NCBI RefSeq assembly: GCF_023634805.2
Contig: NZ_CP106881.1
Span: 620,001-684,000, forward strand
Direction of reading: 5' to 3'
DNA length: 64,000 nt
Source: Comamonas endophytica
GTDB lineage: Bacteria; Pseudomonadota; Gammaproteobacteria; Burkholderiales; Burkholderiaceae_C
Part shown: piece after piece, positions 18,485 to 30,799 of the stretch
How positions within the stretch are numbered: position 1 is the first letter of the stretch
Layout of the letters: every line of letters begins with the position of its first letter
Made by a program: the position numbers and the translations under genes
The notes under the pieces: generated by a model
Told to the model about the DNA's origin: nothing
Seen by the model: the letters and a program-made list of their open reading frames with translations, nothing else
Database searches by the model: none

Positions 18485-19330
18485 TCAGCCGGCAAGAGCG
18501 CCATTGTCGCGCATGGCCTGCCACACCTGCAGCGCCGCCACCGTCTCGCGCACGTCATGCACGCGCACGATGCGCGCGCCATGCTCGACCGACAGCAGCG
18601 CCGCGGCCACGCTGGGCACCAGGCGCTGGTCCACCGGCAGGCCCGTGACCTCGCCCAGCGAGCCCTTGCGCGACCAGCCCGCGAGCAGCGGATAGCCCAG
18701 CGCCGCCAGCTCGGCCCCGCGCGCCAGCAGCGTGAAATTCTGCGCCACGGTCTTGCCGAAGCCCGTGCCCGCATCCAGCACGATGCGCTCGCGCGCCACG
18801 CCCAGCGCCTGCAGGCCCTCGGCGGCTGCCTGGAGGAACGCGCGCACCTGCGGCACGACGTCGCCCTGCATGTGCTCGCGGTGCATGCTTTGCGGCACGC
18901 TGTGCATGTGCATCAGGCAGACCCCGCATTGCGCATGGCTGGCCACCACCTGCGCGGCGCCCGGCTGGCGCAGCGCCCAGATGTCGTTGATGATGTCCGC
19001 GCCCAGCTCCAGCACCGCCTGCATGACCTCGGTCTTGTAGGTGTCGACCGAAACCGGCACGCCCAGCTTCACCGCTTCGCGCACCAGCGGCAGCACGCGC
19101 GCCAGTTCCTCCTCGAGGCCCACGGCCGGACTGCCAGGGCGTGTCGATTCTCCGCCGATGTCGAGGATATGCGCCCCCTCCCGGATCAGCCGCTCGCAGT
19201 GCGCCAGCGCCCCGGACACGCCGCCATGCCGGCCGCCATCGGAAAAGGAATCCGGCGTGATGTTGACGATGCCCATCACCAGCGGACGCTCCAGGTCCAG
19301 CAGGAAGCGGCTGGTCTGCCATTGCTGCAT
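18485..19330 (-). CDS. folP: Dihydropteroate synthase
   Basis: Condenses para-aminobenzoate with dihydropterin pyrophosphate in folate synthesis; this is the sulfonamide target. The TIM-barrel signatures are present: [15 protein letters not shown] near the start, [13 protein letters not shown], and later segments DIINDIWAL and [10 protein letters not shown]. The ATG at 19330 is chosen because GAGAGG lies seven nt upstream, whereas it almost abuts the ATG at 19336. This gives 281 residues, close to known FolP. A hairpin with a T-run separates it from ftsH upstream. Confidence 0.96.
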   Translation of the reverse strand: MQQWQTSRFLLDLERPLVMGIVNITPDSFSDGGRHGGVSGALAHCERLIREGAHILDIGGESTRPGSPAVGLEEELARVLPLVREAVKLGVPVSVDTYKTEVMQAVLELGADIINDIWALRQPGAAQVVASHAQCGVCLMHMHSVPQSMHREHMQGDVVPQVRAFLQAAAEGLQALGVARERIVLDAGTGFGKTVAQNFTLLARGAELAALGYPLLAGWSRKGSLGEVTGLPVDQRLVPSVAAALLSVEHGARIVRVHDVRETVAALQVWQAMRDNGALAG

Positions 19331-19361
19331 GTTCATGCCTCTCGAATCAAAGGAACCATAG

Positions 19362-19383
19362 AAAACGGGGCCCGCAGGCCCCG
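19362..19383 (-). terminator. Terminator-like hairpin between ftsH and folP
   Basis: On the minus strand CGGGGCC-TGCG-GGCCCCG is followed by TTTTC, an intrinsic-terminator form lying 24 nt after the ftsH stop. Since folP and glmM have no obvious promoter of their own in the gap, it probably acts as an attenuator with read-through. Confidence 0.7.
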
Positions 19384-19406
19384 CTGTCAGTTTGCCCGTA
19401 CGCCGG

Positions 19407-21338
19407 TCAGGCGGCGGTCGGCGCGGCATCGGCACCTGGCGCCGGCTTCACCGCAGGGGTGCCGCCGCTGGTGTCGTCGCCGCCCGAGGAAGGCGTGCGC
19501 GGTGTCCAGTCCTTGGGCGGGCGCGGCGCGCGGCCGGCCATGATGTCGTCGAGCTGCTCGGAATCGATGGTTTCCCATTCGAGCATCGCCTTGGCCATGG
19601 CATGCATCTTGTCGCTGTTGTCCTCGATCAGCTTGCGTGCCAGGCTGTACTGCTCGTCGATGATGCGGCGCACCTCTTCATCGACCTTCTGCATGGTCTG
19701 CTCGCTGACGTTGTTGGTCTTGGTCACCGAGCGTCCCAGGAACACCTCGCCCTCGTTTTCCGCATAGACCATCGGGCCCAGCGCCTCGGTCATGCCGTAG
19801 CGCGTGACCATGTCGCGCGCGATCTGCGTGGCGCGCTCGAAGTCGTTGCTGGCACCCGTGGTCATCTGGTGCATGAACACTTCCTCGGCGATGCGCCCGC
19901 CGAACAGCATCGCGATCTGGTTCAGCATGAACTCCTTGTCATAGGAGTAGCGGTCCTTCTCGGGCAGGCTCATGGTCACGCCCAGCGCGCGGCCGCGCGG
20001 GATGATCGTGACCTTGTGCACCGGATCGCACTTGGGCAGCAGCTTGCCGATCAGCGCATGGCCGGCCTCGTGATAGGCGGTGTTGCGGCGCTCTTCCTCG
20101 GGCATGACCATCGACTTGCGCTCGGGGCCCATGATGATCTTGTCCTTGGCCTTCTCGAAGTCCTGCATCTCGACGGTACGCGCGTTGCGGCGCGCGGCCA
20201 TCAGCGCGGCCTCGTTGCACAGGTTGGCCAGGTCGGCGCCCGACATGCCGGGCGTGCCGCGGGCAATGACGGCGGCGTTCACGTCCTGGCTCACGGGCAC
20301 CTTGCGCATGTGCACGTTGAGGATCTGCTCGCGGCCGCGGATGTCGGGCAGCGTCACGTAGACCTGGCGGTCGAAGCGGCCGGGGCGCAGCAGCGCGGCG
20401 TCGAGAATGTCGGGGCGGTTCGTGGCAGCCACGACGATCACGCCCATGTTGGTCTCGAAGCCGTCCATCTCGACCAGCATCTGGTTGAGAGTCTGCTCGC
20501 GCTCGTCATTGCCACCGCCGACACCGGCGCCGCGCTGGCGGCCCACCGCATCGATTTCATCGATGAAGATGATGCACGGAGCGTTCTTCTTGGCGTTCTC
20601 GAACATGTCGCGCACGCGTGCCGCGCCCACGCCGACGAACATCTCGACGAAGTCCGAACCGGAGATGCTGAAGAAAGGCACCTTGGCTTCGCCGGCAATC
20701 GACTTGGCCAGCAGCGTCTTGCCGGTACCCGGAGGGCCGACCAGCAGCAGGCCGCGCGGAATGCGGCCGCCGAGCTTCTGGAACTTGCTCGGGTCCTTGA
20801 GGAAGTCGACGACTTCCTTGACCTCTTCCTTGGCTTCGTCGCAGCCCGCGACATCGGCAAAGGTGACGGTATTGTTGTTCTCGTCGAGCATGCGCGCCTT
20901 GCTCTTGCCGAAGCTGAACGCGCCACCCTTGCCGCCACCCTGCATCTGGCGCATGAAATACACCCACACGCCGATCAGCAGCAGCATCGGGCCCCAGCTC
21001 ACGAGCAGGGACATCAGCACCGAGCCTTCCTCGCGCGGCTTGTTGTCGAAAACGACGTTGTATTTGAGCAGGTCGTCGACCAGGCCACGGTCCATGTAGG
21101 TGCCCGTCGTGCGCAGCTTGCGGCCATCGGTCGTGACCGCCGTGATCTCGGAGCCGCCCTGCCCGTCCGGAAGGATCACGCTCTTGATGCGGTTGTTGCG
21201 AACTTCGTCCAGAAATTCGGAATAGCCGATGTAGCCGGACGCAGCGCTGGTACGGTTGTCGAATTGTTTGAACACCGTAAACAGCACCATGGCGATGACC
21301 AGCCACACGGCAATTTTTGAAAACCACTGATTGTTCAA
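19407..21338 (-). CDS. ftsH: ATP-dependent membrane zinc protease FtsH
   Basis: Membrane-anchored AAA+ protease that degrades misfolded membrane proteins and regulators such as LpxC. The 643 residues show two N-terminal membrane segments (about 9-22 and 108-128) flanking a periplasmic domain. The AAA module has Walker A GPPGTGKT (201-208), Walker B IIFIDEID (256-263) and the second region of homology [18 protein letters not shown]. The zinc site is HEAGH (423-427). The C-terminal tail is Pro/Gly/Ala-rich. It lies between rlmE and folP, the usual neighbours. Confidence 0.98.
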   Translation of the reverse strand: MNNQWFSKIAVWLVIAMVLFTVFKQFDNRTSAASGYIGYSEFLDEVRNNRIKSVILPDGQGGSEITAVTTDGRKLRTTGTYMDRGLVDDLLKYNVVFDNKPREEGSVLMSLLVSWGPMLLLIGVWVYFMRQMQGGGKGGAFSFGKSKARMLDENNNTVTFADVAGCDEAKEEVKEVVDFLKDPSKFQKLGGRIPRGLLLVGPPGTGKTLLAKSIAGEAKVPFFSISGSDFVEMFVGVGAARVRDMFENAKKNAPCIIFIDEIDAVGRQRGAGVGGGNDEREQTLNQMLVEMDGFETNMGVIVVAATNRPDILDAALLRPGRFDRQVYVTLPDIRGREQILNVHMRKVPVSQDVNAAVIARGTPGMSGADLANLCNEAALMAARRNARTVEMQDFEKAKDKIIMGPERKSMVMPEEERRNTAYHEAGHALIGKLLPKCDPVHKVTIIPRGRALGVTMSLPEKDRYSYDKEFMLNQIAMLFGGRIAEEVFMHQMTTGASNDFERATQIARDMVTRYGMTEALGPMVYAENEGEVFLGRSVTKTNNVSEQTMQKVDEEVRRIIDEQYSLARKLIEDNSDKMHAMAKAMLEWETIDSEQLDDIMAGRAPRPPKDWTPRTPSSGGDDTSGGTPAVKPAPGADAAPTAA

Positions 21339-21494
21339 GCGGGGCTCCAGATGGAATGCAGGGAAAGGATCACGAAATCTTCATGACCCATTTGGGGAGC
21401 ATTTTAGGTGCTTCAAGCCTGGGGGCCCATAAATCCCTTCATCTCGCCCCCGGGGGCATGGCCTTTCGTTGCGCGGCCGCCTTGTCCGGCACTT

Positions 21495-22148
21495 TCATTT
21501 CAGGCCCATTCCGACCAGAAAGGTTTCGGAGGACTTGTCGCGCGAGGCCTTGGGCTTGATCGGCTTGACCACCTTGAAGGTCTGCTTGAACAGGTCCACC
21601 AGCTGCGTATAGCCGCTGCCGTGGAACAGCTTCACCACCAGCGCGCCCTCGGGCTTCATGTGCTGCCTGGTGAAATCCACCGCCAGCTCGATCAGCAGCG
21701 AGATGCGCGCCGCGTCGATCGAGTCGATGCCCGACAGGTTGGGCGCCATGTCGGAAACCACCACGTCGACCTTCCTGCCCTCCAGCACCGCCTCGAGCTC
21801 GGCCAGCACCGCTTCCTCGCGGAAGTCGCCCTGGATGAAGTGCACGCCCTCGATGGGCTCCATAGGCAGCAGGTCCAGGCCGACGATGCGGCCGTTGAGC
21901 TCGCCCACGGCCGCGCCCTGGGGCGAGAGCTTGCGGCGCACGTACTGGCTCCAGGCGCCGGGCGTGGAGCCCAGGTCGACCACGAAGTCGCCAGGGCGGA
22001 TCAGCCCCAGCTGCTCGTCGATCTCCTTGAGCTTGTAGGCCGCGCGGGCGCGAAAGCCCTCCTTCTGCGCGAGTTTCACATAGGTGTCGTTGACATGGTC
22101 ATTGAGCCATGCCTTATTGACCTTCTTGCTTTTGGTCTTGGTTTTCAT
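21495..22148 (-). CDS. rlmE: 23S rRNA 2'-O-methyltransferase RlmE (FtsJ/RrmJ)
   Basis: Heat-shock methyltransferase that 2'-O-methylates a uridine in the 23S rRNA A-loop during large-subunit maturation. The SAM-binding motif is [15 protein letters not shown], and the later catalytic Asp/Lys segments [12 protein letters not shown] and VVKLFHGSG are present. The ATG at 22148 ([15 protein letters not shown]) is used instead of the frame opening at 22208. It gives 217 residues with a basic N-terminus typical of the family, and AGGA lies about ten nt upstream. It is divergent from yhbY with a 32-nt gap. Confidence 0.96.
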   Translation of the reverse strand: MKTKTKSKKVNKAWLNDHVNDTYVKLAQKEGFRARAAYKLKEIDEQLGLIRPGDFVVDLGSTPGAWSQYVRRKLSPQGAAVGELNGRIVGLDLLPMEPIEGVHFIQGDFREEAVLAELEAVLEGRKVDVVVSDMAPNLSGIDSIDAARISLLIELAVDFTRQHMKPEGALVVKLFHGSGYTQLVDLFKQTFKVVKPIKPKASRDKSSETFLVGMGLK

Positions 22149-22167
22149 GCTGATTACGTCCTGACTG

Positions 22168-22174
22168 GATAATA
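22168..22174. promoter_or_regulatory. Possible shared -10 of divergent rlmE and yhbY promoters
   Basis: The 7-mer GATAATA reads GATAAT on the plus strand and TATTAT on the minus strand, each a good -10, in the 32-nt gap between the two start codons. The -35 matches are weak on both sides. If used on the plus strand, transcription would start at or next to the yhbY ATG. Confidence 0.35.
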
Positions 22175-22180
22175 CGGGCC

Positions 22181-22657
22181 ATGCCCCAAATTCAATTGAC
22201 TCCCGCACAGCGCCGGGAACACCGCGCCAACGCCCACCATCTCGACCCCGTGGTCATGATCGGCGGCGATGGCCTCACGCCCGCCGTGCAAAAAGAAATA
22301 CACGCGGCCCTGAATGCGCACGGCCTGATCAAGGTCCGCGTCTTCAACGACGACCGCGCCGCGCGCGACCAGATCTACCAACAGCTGGCCGACGAGCTGG
22401 ACGCCGCGCCGATCCAGCACATCGGCAAGCTGCTGGTGCTGTGGCGCCCGATTCCCGAGAAGGAAAAGACCGTCGACGAGGACCGCATGCCCGGCCCACG
22501 CGACGTCAAGGTGCTCAAGTTCAGCTCCCGCGGCGGCCAGCGCCCCGAAGTCAAGCAGCTGCGCGTGCTGGGCAACCAGCGCCTCACGGCCGGCGGCACG
22601 ATCAAGCGCGCCAAGGTCAAGCAGAAATCCGTCAAGAAGCGCCAGCAGGGCGACTGA
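22181..22657 (+). CDS. yhbY: YhbY-family CRM-domain RNA-binding protein
   Basis: Small ribosome-assembly protein of the CRM/YhbY family that binds the pre-50S particle. The N-terminal ~95 residues are the CRM domain: [28 protein letters not shown], then [18 protein letters not shown] and the distal [10 protein letters not shown]. Unlike the ~97-residue enterobacterial protein, this one has a basic extension of about 60 residues ending in repeated Lys and Arg ([15 protein letters not shown]), likely RNA-contacting. It is divergent from rlmE, another 50S maturation gene, as in many proteobacteria. Confidence 0.92.
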   Translation: MPQIQLTPAQRREHRANAHHLDPVVMIGGDGLTPAVQKEIHAALNAHGLIKVRVFNDDRAARDQIYQQLADELDAAPIQHIGKLLVLWRPIPEKEKTVDEDRMPGPRDVKVLKFSSRGGQRPEVKQLRVLGNQRLTAGGTIKRAKVKQKSVKKRQQGD

Positions 22658-22675
22658 AGACCGGCTGCGTTGTCC

Positions 22676-23428
22676 ATGACCGACATTTCGACTCCCGCGG
22701 CGCGCGAGCGCCACGTCATCTGCATGAAGTGGGGCACCAAATACGGCCCCGAGTACGTCAACCGGCTCTACGCCATGGTGCGGCGCCATCTGCAGGGTGA
22801 TTTTCGCTTTGTCTGCCTGACCGACGACAGCCAGGGGATTCGCCCCGAGGTGCAGTGCCTGCCGATCCCCTCGCTGGACTTGCCTGCGGGCCTGCCCGAG
22901 CGCGGCTGGACCAAGCTGGCGACCTTCACCGAGGACCTGCACGGCTTGCGCGGCACGGCGCTGTTCCTCGACGTGGACGTGGTCGTCACGGGCCCGCTCG
23001 ACGACTTCTTCACGCTGCCGGGCGAGTTCCGCATCATCCACGACTACAAGCGTCCTTGGCGGATCACGGGCAATTCCTCCGTCTACCGCTGGGAGCTGGG
23101 CGCGCACCCCGACGTGCTCGCCTACTTCCGCAGCCACTTCGACGAGATCCGCAGCAAGTTCCGCAACGAGCAGGCGTACCTGTCGGACTTCCTGCACCGC
23201 CAGGGCAAGCTGCAGTACTGGCCCGCCGAATGGTGCCCGAGCTTCAAGTACCATGGCATCCCCGCCTGGCCGACCAATTACTGGAAACCGCCGTTCGTGC
23301 CCGCGGGCGCGCGTGTCGTGATCTTCCATGGCGAATGCAATCCGCCCGATGCACTGGCGGGCCGGCGCAACCGGCGCTTTCGCTTCATCAAGCCGGCCAC
23401 CTGGGTGGGCGAGCACTGGCGCGAATAG
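22676..23428 (+). CDS. Putative glycosyltransferase-like protein (DXD motif)
   Basis: A 250-residue soluble protein with features of a GT-A type glycosyltransferase. The N-terminal half has a Rossmann-like beginning (HVICMKWGTKYGPEYVNRLYAMVRRHL), then a DXD-type motif in ALFLDVDVVVTGPLDDFF. The C-terminal part is Trp- and aromatic-rich (WCPSFKYHGIPAWPTNYWKPPF, GEHW). No signal peptide or membrane segment is seen, so it is presumably cytoplasmic or peripheral. The substrate is unknown, and no sugar-pathway genes are adjacent. The ATG at 22676 is preferred over TTG 22670. It follows yhbY by 18 nt and ends before a bidirectional terminator. Confidence 0.75.
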   Translation: MTDISTPAARERHVICMKWGTKYGPEYVNRLYAMVRRHLQGDFRFVCLTDDSQGIRPEVQCLPIPSLDLPAGLPERGWTKLATFTEDLHGLRGTALFLDVDVVVTGPLDDFFTLPGEFRIIHDYKRPWRITGNSSVYRWELGAHPDVLAYFRSHFDEIRSKFRNEQAYLSDFLHRQGKLQYWPAEWCPSFKYHGIPAWPTNYWKPPFVPAGARVVIFHGECNPPDALAGRRNRRFRFIKPATWVGEHWRE

Positions 23429-23437
23429 GCGCGGCAC

Positions 23438-23465
23438 AAAAAAGGCGGTCTCGAACCGCCTTTTT
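23438..23465. terminator. Bidirectional terminator between convergent genes
   Basis: GGCGGT-CTCGA-ACCGCC (23444-23460) is flanked by six A on the left and five T on the right. It can end transcripts from both the glycosyltransferase-like gene and the DUF4149 gene. Confidence 0.85.
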
Positions 23466-23487
23466 CTTTTTCCGGCACGGGCCGTTC

Positions 23488-23922
23488 TCAACGCGCGGGC
23501 GCGCAGCAGCGCCACAGCACGCGCAGCGCGCACAGCCACTGCACGGCATACATCGCGGTGCCGACGCTGTGCCACAGGCGCAGGTCCTGCTTCGCCACGA
23601 TGCGCGGCGAGACGCCGAACTGCACCAGCAGCGCCAGCAGCATGCCGACGATCACCCACACCAGCACATCGCGCGCCCAGGGCTCCTCGGCCTCGGCATG
23701 GCGGCGCTTGGCCAGCACCAGCAGCAGCGCCGTGCAGGCCACCGACACCCAGGTCTGGGCCGCGAACAGCGTGGCCGCCATGCGCCCGGCCATGGCCGGG
23801 CTGGGCAGGTGGGCAAACAGCAGGGGCACGGCAAGGAAGCCGATGACGCTCAAGCCCCCCCACCACAGCGCGGCGGCCAGCGCCGGCAGGCGCTCTTGCA
23901 GTTGCGGTGCGAACTTCGCCAT
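23488..23922 (-). CDS. DUF4149 family integral membrane protein
   Basis: Small inner-membrane protein of 144 residues with four hydrophobic segments at about 15-40, 50-70, 84-103 and 118-136. The second and third are separated by a charged loop (AKRRHAEAEEPWAR). The family's conserved start (LWWGGLSVIGFLAVPLLFAHL) and the late SVGTAMYAVQWL segment are visible. Function is unknown in the family. It begins 8 nt after greA, so it is probably co-transcribed with it, an arrangement often seen in Burkholderiales. Confidence 0.8.
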   Translation of the reverse strand: MAKFAPQLQERLPALAAALWWGGLSVIGFLAVPLLFAHLPSPAMAGRMAATLFAAQTWVSVACTALLLVLAKRRHAEAEEPWARDVLVWVIVGMLLALLVQFGVSPRIVAKQDLRLWHSVGTAMYAVQWLCALRVLWRCCAPAR

Positions 23923-23930
23923 GGGGCAGC

Positions 23931-24407
23931 TCAGACGTAGCGCACCGCCACCACTTCGTAGCGGCGCAGGCCGCCCGGGGCCTGGACCTCGGCGGTGTCG
24001 CCCTCTTCCTTGCCGATCAGCGCGCGCGCGATCGGGCTGGAGATGTTGATCAGTCCTTCCTTGAGATCGGCTTCGTCCTCGCCGACGATCTGGTAGGTCA
24101 CGGTGTCGCCGGTGTTCTCGTCCTCGAGCTCCACCGTGGCGCCGAACACCACGCGCCCGCCCGCATCGACGGCGGTAGGGTCGATGATCTGCGCGGCCGA
24201 AAGCTTGCCTTCGACCTCGAGGATGCGGCCCTCGATGAAACCCTGGCGGTCCTTGGCGGCTTCGTACTCGGCGTTCTCGCTCAGGTCGCCCTGGGCGCGT
24301 GCCTCGGCGATCGCCTGGATCACGTTCGGACGCTCGACGGTCTTCAGGCGGTGCAGCTCGGCCTTGAGCTTTTCCGCACCGCGCTTGGTAATGGGGATGG
24401 TAGCCAT
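23931..24407 (-). CDS. greA: Transcription elongation factor GreA
   Basis: Rescues backtracked RNA polymerase by stimulating transcript cleavage through the secondary channel. The 158-residue length is exact for the family. The N-terminal coiled coil ([19 protein letters not shown]) carries the acidic tip in [20 protein letters not shown], and the C-terminal FKBP-like globular domain ends with [22 protein letters not shown] ribosome-binding site precedes the ATG. It lies downstream of carAB, separated by about 240 bp with a hairpin. Confidence 0.97.
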   Translation of the reverse strand: MATIPITKRGAEKLKAELHRLKTVERPNVIQAIAEARAQGDLSENAEYEAAKDRQGFIEGRILEVEGKLSAAQIIDPTAVDAGGRVVFGATVELEDENTGDTVTYQIVGEDEADLKEGLINISSPIARALIGKEEGDTAEVQAPGGLRRYEVVAVRYV

Positions 24408-24552
24408 CGGTAATTCTCCACGTTCAGCATGCTCCGCGCCTGGCGCGGCAATTCACAAAAAACCAGCGGATGCCCGGGGTCCGGGGCTGCGGTGCCCGAG
24501 GACGGCCAATGCGCCGCCCCTACGGGCACGCCCAATGGGCCAGCCCAAAAGC

Positions 24553-24582
24553 AAACCGCCGCACGTTGCCGCGCGGCGGTTT
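24553..24582 (-). terminator. Hairpin between carB and greA
   Basis: A perfect 10-bp inverted repeat AAACCGCCGC/GCGGCGGTTT with a 10-nt loop. On the minus strand it ends in TTT, with TTTT two bases further on. It probably ends carAB transcription. A second hairpin, TGCCGCG-ATTGG-CGCGGCA, lies at 24600-24618. Confidence 0.6.
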
Positions 24583-24646
24583 CTGGTCATGGGCCCATTA
24601 TGCCGCGATTGGCGCGGCATTCACCCGGTATAACCCGGACCGGCGC

Positions 24647-27894
<3,248 letters not shown>

Positions 27895-27895
<1 letters not shown>

Positions 27896-29070
27896 TATTT
27901 ATTCTCCTGGGCCTTGGCCATCAATGCCGTGAAGCGGTCGAACAGGTAGGCGACATCGTGCGGTCCGGGCGAAGCCTCGGGATGTCCCTGGAAGCAGAAG
28001 GCGGGTTTGTCGGTGCGCTCCAGGCCCTGCAGCGTGCCGTCGAACAGGCTCACGTGCGTCGGGCGCAGGTTGGCCGGCAGCGTGTCCATCTCCACCGCGA
28101 AGCCGTGGTTCTGGCTGGTGATGCTGACGCGGCCGGTGTCGAGGTCCTTGACCGGATGGTTGGCGCCATGGTGGCTGTTGTCCATCTTGAAGGTCTTGGC
28201 GCCCGAGGCCAGCGCCATCAGCTGGTGGCCCAGGCAGATGCCGAAGGTAGGCACGCCGGCGTCGATCAGCTCGCGCGTGGCTTCGATCGCATAGTCGCAG
28301 GGCTGCGGATCGCCCGGGCCGTTGGCCAGGAACACGCCATCCGGGTTCAGCGCCATGACATCGGCGGCAGGGGTCTGCGCGGGCAGCACGGTGAGCTTGC
28401 AGCCGCGCTCGGCCAGCATGCGCAGGATGTTCTTCTTGACGCCGTAGTCGAAGGCCACGACGTGGAAGCGTGGGTCCTTTTGCTCGCCATAGCCCTCGCC
28501 CAGGTCCCACTCGGTCTGGTTCCAGGCATAGGTCTCGGGCGTGGAAACCACCTTCGCCAGGTCCAGCCCCTTCATCGACGGCGCGGCCTTGGCGGCGGCC
28601 AGCGCCTCGTCGATGCGCTCCTGCGTCACGCTCTCGCCCTCGGCCAGGCCGACGATCGCCCCGTTCTGCGCACCCTTGTCGCGCAGCAGGCGCGTGAGCT
28701 TGCGGGTGTCGATGTTGGCAATCGCCACGGTCTTCTCGCGCACCAGGTACTCGGACAGGGTCAGCGTCTTGCGGAAGTTGCTGGCCAGCAGCGGCAGATC
28801 CTTGATGATCAGCCCCGCGGCATGGACCTTGTCAGCCTCGATGTCCTCGGCGTTGACGCCATAGTTGCCGATGTGCGGATACGTGAGCGTCACGATCTGC
28901 TGGCAATAGCTCGGGTCGGTGAGGATTTCCTGGTAGCCGGTGATGGCGGTGTTGAACACCACTTCGCCGACGGTGGTGCCGGCTGCACCAATCGAGTTGC
29001 CGATAAAGACCGTGCCGTCTGCGAGCGCCAGGATGGCTGGGGGGAAGTTTCCCTTGAGAGACAAAAGCAC
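27895..29070 (-). CDS. carA: Carbamoyl-phosphate synthase small subunit (glutaminase)
   Basis: Class I glutamine amidotransferase that hydrolyses glutamine and channels ammonia to CarB. The nucleophile elbow is [14 protein letters not shown] with its catalytic Cys. The later His-Glu pair is in [13 protein letters not shown]. The N-terminal CPSase domain reads LADGTVFIG and [11 protein letters not shown]. Translation starts at GTG (29070), with GGAGAA six to seven nt upstream. The length of 391 residues is slightly above that of E. coli. The stop overlaps carB by one base (TAATG). Confidence 0.97.
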
Positions 29071-29383
29071 TGGGTTCTCCGGTTTTGATTACGGTTACGC
29101 CCAGCGAGCCTGGACGTGGGTCCGGCTGTAGCTTGTGTTGCGGGGGAAGGCTCGAAGCGGCGCTAGGCGTAGATGTGGAATGCTTGAAAGCCGCCCATTA
29201 TAGCCGTGCACCGTGACGCGGCCGTGGCTGGCGGGGATTACCCGTGGGGGCGGGAGACTTATGAAGGTAACGAGGGGTTTGTGATCCTCAACTTACAAGC
29301 TCTCCGTTCGTCCTGAGCCCCACCCTCCGTTCGCCCTGAGCCCCACCCTCCGTTCGCCCTGAGCTTGTAGAAGGGTGAACGGT
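29071..29383. other. Intergenic region between RNA methyltransferase gene and carA
   Basis: No gene is seen. It holds a perfect -10 hexamer (TATAAT on the minus strand, 29202-29197), placing the carA transcript start near 29190 and giving a leader of about 120 nt; no good -35 is visible. The other end holds three 23-bp tandem units and a REP-like palindrome next to the 3' end of the methyltransferase gene. Confidence 0.6.
29302..29382. repeat. Three 23-bp tandem units fused to a REP-like palindrome
   Basis: The units start at 29302, 29325 and 29348 and read CTCCGTTCG(T/C)CCTGAG, followed by CCCCACC or CTTGTAG. The last runs into a 33-nt palindrome (29350-29382) with CCGTTC and GAACGG outer arms and CCCT/AGGG inner arms. 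It belongs to the family seen also at 48.9, 51.9, 59.1 and 60.4 kb. The palindrome ends two bases before the methyltransferase stop codon, so it may act in 3'-end formation. Confidence 0.85.
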
Positions 29384-30160
29384 TCATGCACCTGCGCTCA
29401 ACGCACTCGCATGCAAACAGATCGCCGCAGCCGCCGCCACATTCAGCGACTCCTCCCCGCCCGGCTGCCCGATGCGCACCTGCAGCGCCGCCAGCGCCTC
29501 GACGGCCGGCCCCACGCCCTGCCCCTCGTGGCCCATGGCCCAGGCGCAGGGCCAGGGCAGATCGGTGTGCTGGATCAGCTTGCCCTGGTGCGAGCTGGTG
29601 ACGATCAGCGGCACCTGCAGCGCCTCGAGCGCCGAGGCCTCGGCGCCCTCGACCAGGTGCAGACCGAAGTGCGCCCCCATGCCCGCGCGCAGCACCTTCT
29701 GGCTCCACAGCGCCGCCGTGCCCTTGAGCGCCACCACCTGGGTGAAGCCGAAGGCCGCGGCGCTGCGCAGGATCGAGCCGACGTTGCCGGCATCCTGCAC
29801 GCGGTCGAGCACCACCGTGGCCTGGCCCGGCTGCGGCTCGAATCCTGGCTGCCATTCCAGCAGATAACCCATGCGCGCTGGCGACTCCAGCCCGCTGACA
29901 TCGGCAAACAGGGCATCGGCCAGCACCACCACCTTGTCGGCGGCATGGGCCCATTCGGCGGGCACCTGCGGCCAGAAGGACTCGGCGAACACCGCGATCC
30001 GGGGGCGCAGGCCGCGCGCCAGTGCCGCGCGGCACAGGTGGTCGCCTTCGAGCCAGACGCGGCCCTGCTTGCGGTAGGCCGTGCTGTCCTGGGACAGGCG
30101 GCGCAGCTCCTTGACGAAGGCGTTGTCGCGCGAATGGATGGGGGTCACAGGGGAAGTCAT
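29384..30160 (-). CDS. TrmH/SpoU-family RNA 2'-O-methyltransferase
   Basis: SPOUT-class methyltransferase of 258 residues, probably acting on rRNA or tRNA. The N-terminal substrate-binding segment is basic (MTSPVTPIHSRDNAFVKELR, YRKQGRVWLEGDHL). The C-terminal knot has motif 1 QDAGNVGSILRSAAAFGF, motif 2 AWAMGHEGQGV and motif 3 EESLNVAAAAAI. Position after rnhB is common in Burkholderiales. The exact target (an RlmB- or TrmH-like site) cannot be decided from sequence. It ends the 15-kb superoperon that begins at rpsB. Confidence 0.88.
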   Translation of the reverse strand: MTSPVTPIHSRDNAFVKELRRLSQDSTAYRKQGRVWLEGDHLCRAALARGLRPRIAVFAESFWPQVPAEWAHAADKVVVLADALFADVSGLESPARMGYLLEWQPGFEPQPGQATVVLDRVQDAGNVGSILRSAAAFGFTQVVALKGTAALWSQKVLRAGMGAHFGLHLVEGAEASALEALQVPLIVTSSHQGKLIQHTDLPWPCAWAMGHEGQGVGPAVEALAALQVRIGQPGGEESLNVAAAAAICLHASALSAGA

Positions 30161-30166
30161 AGCCGT

Positions 30167-30799
30167 TCAGACGAAGGAGGGAGCCAGCAGTTGCGAAACC
30201 GGCGAAAACGAGCGGCGGTGCTCCGGACAGGCGCCATGCGCCTGCAGCGCCGTCAGATGGGCGGGCGTGCCATAGCCCTTGTGGCCGGCAAAGCCATAGG
30301 CCGGGTACTGCTCGTGCAGGCGTTCGCACCAGCGGTCGCGGTGCACCTTGGCAAGGATCGAAGCCGCGGAGATGGCCTGCACCAGCGCATCGCCCTTGAC
30401 GATCGCCTCGGCCTGCATGTCCAGCACCGGGATGCGGTTGCCGTCGACCAGCACCAGCACGGGTTTGAGGCGCAGCCCCATCACCGCGCGGCGCATCGCC
30501 AGCATCGTCGCCTGCAGGATGTTGAGCTCGTCGATCTCCTGCACGCTGGCCTCGGCAATCGAGCAGCACAGCGCCTTGGCGCGGATCTCGTCGAACAGCG
30601 CCTCCCGGCGCGCGGGCGTGAGCTTCTTTGAGTCGGCCAGGCCCGCGATCGGGCGCAGGTCGTCGAGGATCACGGCGGCCGCCACCACCGGGCCGGCCAG
30701 CGGGCCCCGCCCCGCCTCGTCCACCCCCGCTACCAGGCCGGGCGGATGCCACGGCAAGCAGGCCTGTTCAGGTGGAGGAGACAACTTTCTGGATAGCAT
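30167..30799 (-). CDS. rnhB: Ribonuclease HII
   Basis: Cleaves RNA in RNA-DNA hybrids and removes misincorporated ribonucleotides. The type II active site is visible: [16 protein letters not shown] (first Asp-Glu), then LVDGNRIP, and [14 protein letters not shown] with the third Asp-type residue. The 210-residue size is normal. Its start lies 32 nt inside the 3' end of lpxB in another frame, so the two genes overlap and are probably translationally coupled. It lies 6 nt before the RNA methyltransferase gene. Confidence 0.95.
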   Translation of the reverse strand: MLSRKLSPPPEQACLPWHPPGLVAGVDEAGRGPLAGPVVAAAVILDDLRPIAGLADSKKLTPARREALFDEIRAKALCCSIAEASVQEIDELNILQATMLAMRRAVMGLRLKPVLVLVDGNRIPVLDMQAEAIVKGDALVQAISAASILAKVHRDRWCERLHEQYPAYGFAGHKGYGTPAHLTALQAHGACPEHRRSFSPVSQLLAPSFV

